Below, one piece after another: positions 42,248 to 49,592 of a stretch of 55,977 nucleotides of DNA (within the stretch, counting starts at the first letter, position 1; each line of letters begins with the position of its first letter). The notes under the pieces were generated by a model, which was not told where the DNA came from, did no database searches, and saw only the letters and a list, made by a program, of their open reading frames with translations. The position numbers were made by a program, and so were the translations under genes. Origin of the DNA: Clostridiales bacterium (GTDB taxonomy: Bacteria; Bacillota; Clostridia; Oscillospirales; Acutalibacteraceae); assembly GCA_024684435.1 (NCBI GenBank), contig JAIKWV010000029.1, positions 1 through 55,977 of the forward strand, written 5' to 3'.

Positions 42248-43858
42248 ATGGAGCTTAACGGTGCGCAAATTGTGCTTGAAGTCCTGCGGGAATACTCGGT
42301 GGATACCGTTTTCGGGTACCCGGGCAACGCTGTGCTTGACATTTATGACGCTCTTTGCGATTATCCCGATATACGGCACATCATGACTGCCCATGAGCAG
42401 GGCGCCGCCCACGCCGCAGACGGTTACGCCAGATCCTCCGGCAAGACCGGAGTGGTCATAGCCACCTCCGGACCCGGCGCCACAAATCTGGTGACCGGCA
42501 TTGCAACAGCATATATGGACTCCTCTCCCCTTGTCGCCATAACCGGCAACGTGTGCAAATCCATGCTGGGTCATGACGGCTTTCAGGAGGTCGACATTTA
42601 CGGGATCACTCTGCCCATAACCAAGCACAGCTTCATCGTTTCAAGCGTTGAGACCCTCGCCGACAATTTGCGCGACGCTTTTCGTATCGCCTCCAGCGGA
42701 CGAAAAGGGCCCGTTTTAGTGGACATTCCCATGGATATACTCTGCGCGTTCACAGACTTTGAACACAAAACGCCTGCTCAGCCGGACCCGGATCCGGAGA
42801 TATGCGCAGAGGATATACAAGCGGCAGTACAGATGATAGAAGCCGCGCAAAAGCCCCTGCTGTTCATTGGCGGAGGCGTTGTTTCCTCCGGCGCGGAGGC
42901 GGAGCTTATGGCTCTGGCGCAAAAGGCGGATATCCCGGTGGTAAGCTCTCTTATGGGCTTGAGCGCCATTCCCTATGTTCACCCTCTGTTTTTAGGCATG
43001 GCGGGAAAATTCGGTCATGAGGCGGCAAATTTTGCCCTTAAAGAATGTGATCTGCTGATCGCAACTGGCACAAGATTTTCCGATCGATCCGCAGACCCTG
43101 ACTCCGACTTTGCCGAAAAAGCCAAAATCATTCACATAGACATAGATTCAGCGGAAATGGACAAAAACATCCCCTCTCAGCTCCATATAAGATCCGATAT
43201 AAGATCAGCCCTGGCGCGCATTGAACAAAGTCTGCCGGATATTCACGGCAGAGAATGGGCTTACACTGTCAACGGGATAAAGAACAGCCATGCTTCGGAG
43301 GCTCCCGAAAACGCCATGCCCCGTGAGATAATAAATGAAATATACAACTCCGTGGGCAGTAACGGAATAATCGTCACTGACGTAGGGCAACATCAGATGT
43401 GGACCGCAAAATATTATCCATTTGTCACGCCGCGCAGCTTTCTGACAAGCGGCGGTCTGGGTACCATGGGCTTCGGCTTAGGCGCCGCCATAGGGGCAAA
43501 GATCGCTTTCCCGGACAGACCCGTTGTGCTGGTGACCGGTGACGGAAGCTTCCACATGAACTGCGGCGAGCTTGCCACCGTAAAGAAATATGACCTGCCC
43601 ATAAAGATCGTTATCATGAACAACACCGTTCTGGGAATGGTTCGTCAGATGCAATGGTTCAAGTACGGCAGATTTTCAATGACCGAGCCTGAGTGGGAAA
43701 CGGATTTTTTAAGTCTTGTCCGCTCTTACGGCATCGACGCGCTGAAGATAAAAAAGAGTTCGCAGATAAAACGGCGCATATCCCTTGCGCTCAAAGCAAA
43801 AGGTCCGGTAGTCGTGGACTGCAAAATTCCTTCAAACGCAATAGTTACATCAAACTGA
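42248..43858 (+). CDS. ilvB: Acetolactate synthase large subunit-like TPP enzyme
   Basis: A 536-residue thiamine-diphosphate enzyme. FGYPGNAVLDIYDAL and the catalytic Glu in MTAHEQGAAHAADGYAR, SGPGATNLVTGIATAYMDS and the TPP/Mg motif GDGSFHMNCGELATVKKYDL with IVIMNN place it with acetolactate synthases, the first step to branched-chain amino acids. It is slightly shorter than usual and no ilvN regulatory subunit follows, so it might be a catabolic or related enzyme. GAGGTG lies six bases before ATG 42248. A terminator follows at 43866-43898. Confidence 0.86.
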   Translation: MELNGAQIVLEVLREYSVDTVFGYPGNAVLDIYDALCDYPDIRHIMTAHEQGAAHAADGYARSSGKTGVVIATSGPGATNLVTGIATAYMDSSPLVAITGNVCKSMLGHDGFQEVDIYGITLPITKHSFIVSSVETLADNLRDAFRIASSGRKGPVLVDIPMDILCAFTDFEHKTPAQPDPDPEICAEDIQAAVQMIEAAQKPLLFIGGGVVSSGAEAELMALAQKADIPVVSSLMGLSAIPYVHPLFLGMAGKFGHEAANFALKECDLLIATGTRFSDRSADPDSDFAEKAKIIHIDIDSAEMDKNIPSQLHIRSDIRSALARIEQSLPDIHGREWAYTVNGIKNSHASEAPENAMPREIINEIYNSVGSNGIIVTDVGQHQMWTAKYYPFVTPRSFLTSGGLGTMGFGLGAAIGAKIAFPDRPVVLVTGDGSFHMNCGELATVKKYDLPIKIVIMNNTVLGMVRQMQWFKYGRFSMTEPEWETDFLSLVRSYGIDALKIKKSSQIKRRISLALKAKGPVVVDCKIPSNAIVTSN

Positions 43859-43865
43859 AAATAAC

Positions 43866-43898
43866 AAAAACCTGCACGGCTGATACGTACAGGTTTTT
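43866..43898 (+). terminator. Terminator of ilvB
   Basis: AAAAACCTGCACG (43866-43878) pairs with CGTACAGGTTTTT (43886-43898) with one mismatch, followed by TAATAATT; the A/T parts give a bidirectional look. Confidence 0.75.
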
Positions 43899-43922
43899 AA
43901 TAATTTATAGTAGGATGATACC

Positions 43923-44894
43923 ATGATATATTCGCCCTTTTATTCGGAAAAATTTGAATGTCTCGCGGGGAACTGCCCCGACACCTGCTGCGCCCGGTGG
44001 GAAATAATCATAGACGACGATACAGCATCATTTTATTCCGGACTAAACACCAAACTTGGAGAAAAAATAAAAAAGTTCTCCGATACCGATGAGGACGGCA
44101 ACCGTTACTTTAAGCTTCACAATAACCGCTGTCCCTTTCTAGATGAAGACAATTTGTGTGAAATACGCCTTTGTCTGGGGGTTGAACACACCGCAGATGT
44201 ATGCCGTCAGCATCCGTGGTTCATAGAGGAATATGAGGGCTTTACGGAAAAGGCCCTTAGCCTCTCATGCCCTGCCGCCTGCGAGATCATTTTTTCTTCC
44301 ACCGCGGCGGGAGCTTACCCGGAAGTGACCGACATAAGCGACGACAAGGTGCTGAACATTCTCACGGATCAACGCAATAAGCTGTTTGCGGGATTTGATG
44401 AAAACGCCTCCGTAAGACAAAACATAAACACGCTGTTTTCCGTCGCCGAGAATGCTCAAAACCGGATAGACGAAGCTGAACCCTTCGGTACAATGTGCGG
44501 CTTTGCTCCACCCGACATTCAAGCGTTATGCTCCTTCACGGATCACCTTCTGAATGACTGTGAAATACTTACCGAAAAGTGGAAAAAGCTGCTCGCATAC
44601 TGCCTGTCAAAAACACCTGATAAATATTTTGAAAATTACATTGCTGAAAATTCCCTTCTTATCAACAGGGCTCTGGCATATTTTATTTACAGGTATTTTC
44701 TAAAAGCGGTCAATGAGCCGGACTGCGGAGCATACGCAAGGCTTATTGCCCTGAGCGCGCTTACTCCCCCGCTCATCGCCTTTTTGAACGGTGAGGCTCC
44801 TGATGAGACCTTCCGCCTGTTTTCAAAAGAAATTGAACATGACCCTGAAAATCTCGATCTTATCCTCGATTTCATTATGCAATGCGAAACTTAA
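43923..44894 (+). CDS. FliB-like (flagellin lysine-N-methylase family) cysteine-rich protein
   Basis: A 323-residue soluble protein. The N-terminal CLAGNCPDTCCARWEIIIDD and later CPFLDEDNLCEI and DVCRQHPW form the cysteine-rich metal-binding region (YkgJ-like) that marks the family named after FliB. In enterobacteria FliB methylates flagellin lysines; most clostridial members have no proven substrate. There are no flagellar genes in this window. The start is ATG 43923 with a weak upstream site. Confidence 0.8.
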   Translation: MIYSPFYSEKFECLAGNCPDTCCARWEIIIDDDTASFYSGLNTKLGEKIKKFSDTDEDGNRYFKLHNNRCPFLDEDNLCEIRLCLGVEHTADVCRQHPWFIEEYEGFTEKALSLSCPAACEIIFSSTAAGAYPEVTDISDDKVLNILTDQRNKLFAGFDENASVRQNINTLFSVAENAQNRIDEAEPFGTMCGFAPPDIQALCSFTDHLLNDCEILTEKWKKLLAYCLSKTPDKYFENYIAENSLLINRALAYFIYRYFLKAVNEPDCGAYARLIALSALTPPLIAFLNGEAPDETFRLFSKEIEHDPENLDLILDFIMQCET

Positions 44895-44910
44895 AATATG
44901 TAAACAATAA

Positions 44911-44956
44911 CGGATGCCGTCGGCGAACCTTTTCGTTTTCGGCATCCGTTTCTTTT
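44911..44956. terminator. Terminator between converging FliB-like and lipoprotein genes
   Basis: CGGATGCCG (44911-44919) and CGGCATCCG (44940-44948) form a 9-bp perfect stem followed by TTTCTTTTATTT on the plus strand. Confidence 0.75.
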
Positions 44957-44958
44957 AT

Positions 44959-46113
44959 TTAATTTTCGTTCTCAGCAGGCTTATACTGCGCGGCGTTTTC
45001 ATAGAGGAAGGACACAACATCGTTCTGCATTATCATTCTCATCAATCTGCCGGAACCGATCCTGTTCTCAATGGTTTTAGCGTCCACGCCGTAACTGCCG
45101 GCATATGACTCAGCCATGGTATTGTAACGCTCATCGTCGATAACGATATTTTCAGCCTTGGCGATAGCGAAGACCACCAGCTCCGTCTTTATCGTTTCCT
45201 CCGCCTGCTTCCTGAGTTCTTTGTCAAACTGTTCTCTGGTGCTGCCTGAGCTTTCAAGATACTCATCAAGATCCATGGACTGATTTTCCGCCTGTTCGGT
45301 ATATGTCTTCACCGCAAGCTCAATGAAGCTTTCTATTTCATCGGTAGGATATGCGATTATCGTCGCGTTTTCAACGGCTTTGTCAAGAACGGCGTTCTTG
45401 TTCTGGTTGATCCTTTCGTTCTTCATATATCCCTTGAGATAACTTTTCAACTGAAGGACAGTCTGGTAAGAACCTGACGTCATTTCTTCGACCAGCTCAT
45501 CGGTAATTTCATTGGGAATTTTTTCGGCGATATAATTTATCTTTACTTTAAACGTCACAGCTTTGCCTGAAAGATCCGGGCTGTTTGTATAATTCTCCGG
45601 AAAATGGAGATCGAGGGATACCGTACTGCCCACAGTTTTGCCTACAAGTCCTGACTCAAAACCGTCTATGAATGAGCCGGAACCGATCTGGAGATCAGCA
45701 CCCTGCGCCGTGCCTCCGTCGAACTGTTTTCCGTCCATATAGCCCTCATAGTCGATATTTACCCAGTCGCCGTCTTCCACCGTATTTTTGTTCAGCTTCT
45801 TCTCCGTACAGTATTCGTTTTTTATAAGCATCTCGTCGATTTGCTTCTGAACATCGTCATCTGTGACCGTTTCATCCACAAAATCAACGTCAAGACCTTT
45901 GTACTCTCCGAGCTTTACATATGGGGTAAGGTCATAATCGTACTGGGGTTCCGGCTTTTCCCTCTCGGCGTCTGAAGTCCCTTCAGCGGTTGTAGCTTCT
46001 GTGCCGCCTGAAGTTTCTCCGTTACCTGTAGTTTTTGCGTCCGTATTTTTACCGCAGGAGGAAAATACCAGGACAGATATAAGTGATAAGATCAACGCAA
46101 CAATTTTTTTCAT
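44959..46113 (-). CDS. Trigger factor-like peptidyl-prolyl isomerase lipoprotein
   Basis: A 384-residue lipoprotein: signal peptide and lipobox VFSSC (Cys20), then a Thr/Glu-rich linker to about residue 55, an FKBP-type domain (VNIDYEGYMDGKQFDGGTAQ; GSFIDGFESGLVG) and a trigger factor C-terminal chaperone domain (about 215-360). It therefore resembles trigger factor without the ribosome-binding domain, moved outside the membrane, where it would fold exported proteins. It follows the FtsX-type permease by 17 bases on the same strand, suggesting a link to secretion or to that transporter. Confidence 0.87.
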   Translation of the reverse strand: MKKIVALILSLISVLVFSSCGKNTDAKTTGNGETSGGTEATTAEGTSDAEREKPEPQYDYDLTPYVKLGEYKGLDVDFVDETVTDDDVQKQIDEMLIKNEYCTEKKLNKNTVEDGDWVNIDYEGYMDGKQFDGGTAQGADLQIGSGSFIDGFESGLVGKTVGSTVSLDLHFPENYTNSPDLSGKAVTFKVKINYIAEKIPNEITDELVEEMTSGSYQTVLQLKSYLKGYMKNERINQNKNAVLDKAVENATIIAYPTDEIESFIELAVKTYTEQAENQSMDLDEYLESSGSTREQFDKELRKQAEETIKTELVVFAIAKAENIVIDDERYNTMAESYAGSYGVDAKTIENRIGSGRLMRMIMQNDVVSFLYENAAQYKPAENEN

Positions 46114-46130
46114 AAAGCACCTCTAAATCA

Positions 46131-47372
46131 TCAATCTCTTCTCAGCGCCTCTATAGGCAGCATGAGAGCCGCTTTTCGGGCAGGATAAATACCAAAGAAT
46201 ATTCCTATGGCGCTTGAAAATCCTATCGCCAGAGCGACTGTGGAAAAATGAAGCTTTATCGGGATATCAAGATAGGCGGAAATTGCCGTGGCTCCGAAAA
46301 CACCGAACAGCAAGCCCATCACACCTCCGATCATACATAGTATGATCGATTCGGTCAAGAACTGATAAAGTATAACCGAAGTCTTGGCTCCCAGCGATTT
46401 TCTGATACCGATCTCCCTTGTTCGCTCCGTGACAGACACAAGCATGATATTCATCACGCCCACTCCGCCGACCACAAGAGAAATGCCGCTGACACCTGCT
46501 ATAAACGTAGTCATCAGCCTTATAACGGTATCCAACAGATTTATATACATTGCCATGTTGGTAACGCTATACGCCTTTTTGCCGTAGTTTCCGTGACGTG
46601 CGTAAAGTGTATTGACAGCCGCATTGCCCGCTGTGTCAAGCAAGTCGTTTGAAACTGCGGTGAGGTATACCATCTCATAGTACCCCTCGCTGTCCATCAT
46701 AATATCCGTAAGGGTGCTGGGCAGCAAAAGCGCGCTCATTGTCTGTTCGTTTCCGTTCATGAAGTTTTGGGACATTTCCATCATGGCATCTGTATCCATG
46801 GTGGATCCTTCCGCGTCCGATACTCCGATTATTTTGATCTTTGAAGTTCTTCCGTTCATGGAAAACTCTATATATTTGCCCACACAGTCTTCATAGCCGA
46901 ACAGAAGCAGGGCGCTCATTGTGGGTATGACCCCCACCTCTCTGGCGCTTTCGTATTCATCCTGAGTAAAGAACCTGCCGTATTTGATCTTGGTCGCCAT
47001 GACATACTGAAGATCCGGGGTGCCGGACATGGCAAATACCACGCCTGTCTTCCCATTCGCCTCGGCATTTCCCACACCCACCACTATGGGTGAAATATAT
47101 TCCACCGACTCAAGAGACTTTATCGCGGCTATATCGTCCTTGCTGATGTACTCGCTTGCGGACACGGACGCCGTGTTCACCGTGATGCTCACGGTGTTGG
47201 AGCCGAGATCGTTTATCATGTCTATAATATACTCACGGGCGCCGTCACCCACGGTGATTATCATTATGACCGAAGATACGCCTATTATTATACCAAGTAC
47301 CGTCAGTATAGAACGCATGAGATTCGTCTTTATGCTGTATCTTGCGATTTTTATATTTTCCCAAAAATTCAA
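46131..47372 (-). CDS. MacB-like ABC transporter permease (FtsX domain)
   Basis: A 413-residue permease with a first transmembrane helix at about 20-42 (SILTVLGIIIGVSSVIMII), a large extracytoplasmic domain (about 50-280) and three C-terminal helices ending in the FtsX motif (VSVTERTREIGIRKSLGAK; YPARKAALMLPIEALRRD). The family exports peptides or lipids, or transmits mechanical force. The start is read as TTG 47372 because AAGGGTGG lies seven bases upstream; a TTG seven codons earlier has no site. An ATPase gene normally lies between the adaptor and this gene but is absent; the gap is only 39 bases. Confidence 0.9.
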   Translation of the reverse strand: MNFWENIKIARYSIKTNLMRSILTVLGIIIGVSSVIMIITVGDGAREYIIDMINDLGSNTVSITVNTASVSASEYISKDDIAAIKSLESVEYISPIVVGVGNAEANGKTGVVFAMSGTPDLQYVMATKIKYGRFFTQDEYESAREVGVIPTMSALLLFGYEDCVGKYIEFSMNGRTSKIKIIGVSDAEGSTMDTDAMMEMSQNFMNGNEQTMSALLLPSTLTDIMMDSEGYYEMVYLTAVSNDLLDTAGNAAVNTLYARHGNYGKKAYSVTNMAMYINLLDTVIRLMTTFIAGVSGISLVVGGVGVMNIMLVSVTERTREIGIRKSLGAKTSVILYQFLTESIILCMIGGVMGLLFGVFGATAISAYLDIPIKLHFSTVALAIGFSSAIGIFFGIYPARKAALMLPIEALRRD

Positions 47373-47411
47373 GGCAACACCACCCTTACTCAAAATTACA
47401 GGGTCTGTTTA

Positions 47412-48908
47412 TTATTTTTCGTCGAAGGCTGCAACTATTTTTTCCCCGTCCTTAAGCGTAAGGGACGGGCTTTTTACTATAACATCTCCCTCTTTACAAC
47501 CGGAGATTATCTGATACTGAGTACCGCTGAATATGCCTGTCTCCACCTCTGTCTTTTTAACTGTTTTTGTGCCCTTGTCATAGAGATAAACATAGGTAGC
47601 GTCATTGCTGTACTGCAGCGCCTCAATGGGAACAACGATAACATCTTTCTCATTTTCCGTCTCTATTTCAATATCAACATCAAAGCCTATTATGACGCTT
47701 TCGTCGGGATTCAGTATTGATATCTTCGCCTCCACGCCGCTGTTTGAGCCGCCTGCGGAGCTGATGATCGAGCTTATATTTATGCCGCCGCTCTCCGTAG
47801 CGACGGGACTTATGTAGGTCACTACGCCGTCATAGGTCTTGCCGTTGGAGGATGTGACTTTGACCTTCTGATCCATGGATACTTTGAATACATCGTATTT
47901 ATCGAGAGTAAAGCTCGCCGTGAACGGGTAATATTCAACTATCATTCCGTAATATGACTGATTGAACAGATCCGACAGCATACCCAAAAGGTCTATATTG
48001 GTGGTGCCCCCTGAGATCAGTGCGGACAGATCAATATTAGCCCCCTTCTGCGCCGTTTCATCGGGAGTAAAAACGCTGCCTGCGGTCATATTTACCTCTC
48101 TTACTATTCCGTCATACTCAGCTGTCCAGCCTTTTTCCAGCATATCCATTGCGGATTTTATGCTTGTATACTCAGCCTCCGCGGATTCCGCAAGCTTCTG
48201 ATACACCGTTGAAAGGGTCTCTGCGGACTGTGTTTCAAGAACTGTCTTTTCAAGCTGGAGCTGCATAAGCCTCATTTCATTTGAGGACGCTCCGCTTATA
48301 CCCAGCATTGATGACAGATCGACCGAACCGGTGAGCATTCCCCCAAGCAATGAATTTGACTGGGATCTGCCGCCGTTCAGAAGAGCCGCTATCCATTCGC
48401 CGACTTTGGTTTTGTACTTCTTTGTTTGCTCCTGCTTTTCCTCCTCTGACTTCGTTTCGCCGGAGGATTTTTCCAGCTCCGCTATCTCCTTGTTTATTTC
48501 ATCAAGTTTTGCAGTGGCGGACTTGGAATTTTTCAGGTATTCCCTGTACGCTTTTTCCGCATTGTCGTAAGCGTTCTTCTTCTGAGTCACAACACTGCGG
48601 ATGGATGATACGTCAAAAGTGGCAAGCACATCACCCTTTTTAAAGGTATCGCCGACGCGGAAGTTCACCTGTTCCACCTTGGTATCCTTGAGTATCTCAA
48701 ACTTTCCCTGATTGCCGGATTCCACCTTGCCCGTCAGGCTCAGCGTTTGGGTGATATCTCCCTTCCCCACCGTTGTTACCGTGACGGCGCTTTGGGGGTC
48801 GGGTCTCAAGACCCGGTAGGCGATAAAAGCAATTATACCCGCAAGCACTACCAGTAAAACGCTGACAGTTATTTTCTTTTTTGTGCTCCACTTTCCGATC
48901 TTATTCAT
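47412..48908 (-). CDS. Membrane fusion / HlyD-MacA-type adaptor protein
   Basis: A 498-residue protein with one N-terminal transmembrane helix (about 12-32). A biotinyl-lipoyl-like half (GKVESGNQGKFEI; GDVLATFDVSSI), a long coiled coil interrupted by a low-complexity linker (about 105-260), the second lipoyl half, and beta-barrel domains (VKVTSSNGKTYDGVVTYIS; KDVIVVPIEALQ) follow. It is the adaptor of a MacAB-like exporter. AGGAGA lies before the ATG. A promoter at 48974-49002 and two palindromes at 48936-48966 lie in the upstream region. Confidence 0.9.
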   Translation of the reverse strand: MNKIGKWSTKKKITVSVLLVVLAGIIAFIAYRVLRPDPQSAVTVTTVGKGDITQTLSLTGKVESGNQGKFEILKDTKVEQVNFRVGDTFKKGDVLATFDVSSIRSVVTQKKNAYDNAEKAYREYLKNSKSATAKLDEINKEIAELEKSSGETKSEEEKQEQTKKYKTKVGEWIAALLNGGRSQSNSLLGGMLTGSVDLSSMLGISGASSNEMRLMQLQLEKTVLETQSAETLSTVYQKLAESAEAEYTSIKSAMDMLEKGWTAEYDGIVREVNMTAGSVFTPDETAQKGANIDLSALISGGTTNIDLLGMLSDLFNQSYYGMIVEYYPFTASFTLDKYDVFKVSMDQKVKVTSSNGKTYDGVVTYISPVATESGGINISSIISSAGGSNSGVEAKISILNPDESVIIGFDVDIEIETENEKDVIVVPIEALQYSNDATYVYLYDKGTKTVKKTEVETGIFSGTQYQIISGCKEGDVIVKSPSLTLKDGEKIVAAFDEK

Positions 48909-48935
48909 AATGATATCTCCTGAACGAGGATTTTA

Positions 48936-48966
48936 AAATTATAATTTAGAATAAATTATAATTTAG
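48936..48966. promoter_or_regulatory. Twin 12-bp palindromes, candidate operator
   Basis: AAATTATAATTT, a perfect palindrome, followed by AG occurs at 48936-48949 and again at 48953-48966, 17 bases apart, just downstream of the -10 of the adaptor gene. This is a typical arrangement for a dimeric repressor. Confidence 0.5.
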
Positions 48967-48973
48967 TTATTAT

Positions 48974-49002
48974 AGTATAGCATAACTTGCGGCTGATTGC
49001 AG
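48974..49002 (-). promoter_or_regulatory. Promoter of the adaptor-permease-PPIase operon
   Basis: On the minus strand CTGCAA (48997-49002), 17 bases, TATACT (48974-48979) with an extended TGC. Confidence 0.55.
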
Positions 49003-49015
49003 TAATTATTACAAA
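48987..49015 (+). promoter_or_regulatory. Possible promoter of the small lipoprotein gene
   Basis: TTGCGG (48987-48992), 17 bases, TACAAA (49010-49015). It overlaps the divergent promoter at 48974-49002. Confidence 0.35.
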
Positions 49016-49049
49016 TGTTTAATAAATTATTTTTCGGAGGAAATGACAA

Positions 49050-49592
49050 ATGAGATCGATAATCAGGATATTTCTGCCCATTTTGCTTATATTCGCCCTG
49101 TTTTCCGCCTGCACAAAAGAAAAGCAGATCGATATCTTCATACTGCTCAGCAGGTTCAACAGCTTCTCAAAATCGCTGAGTGCTGATGAAACCGCAGTCT
49201 ATCTTTCGCCGGGCGAGGAAGCGAAATATTCGGTCCCCGTTACCGTGGACGACGCCGACCGCGGTCTGCTAACAGCTTATCCCAACGAACATGGCAGCAT
49301 AAAATCAGTCAGTATTACCGCGAAAAATAACGAAGATAACACAACGGCAATGCAAGCTCTTATCTGCGCCTTCACCGGCATGGACGAGGTCAATGCATAC
49401 GAGGTGATAAAAGAGCTTACGGAGCCTCCCGTTGAGGGAAAAATACGGTATACGCAAACGGTCAGTTACCGTTTTGCATATACCGTAAATGAACCGGGGC
49501 ATTATTTTTCCGTTGAAGACAAAAAGTATATTTCAGACGAAAACGCCGAATTTACTTTGCGTCAGACAACTTCTTCGATATCCTCTCAATAA
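49050..49592 (+). CDS. Small predicted lipoprotein, unknown function
   Basis: A 180-residue protein with a signal peptide (RIFLPILLIFALFSAC) and a lipobox FSAC at Cys21. The rest is a compact beta-rich domain that I do not recognise (AVYLSPGEEAKYSVPVTVDD; YTQTVSYRFAYTVNEPGHYF), followed by a polar end. GGAGG lies eight bases before the ATG. Its last 41 bases overlap the convergent flavoprotein gene. It is divergent from the MacA-like operon and may be co-controlled through the shared gap. Confidence 0.7.
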   Translation: MRSIIRIFLPILLIFALFSACTKEKQIDIFILLSRFNSFSKSLSADETAVYLSPGEEAKYSVPVTVDDADRGLLTAYPNEHGSIKSVSITAKNNEDNTTAMQALICAFTGMDEVNAYEVIKELTEPPVEGKIRYTQTVSYRFAYTVNEPGHYFSVEDKKYISDENAEFTLRQTTSSISSQ

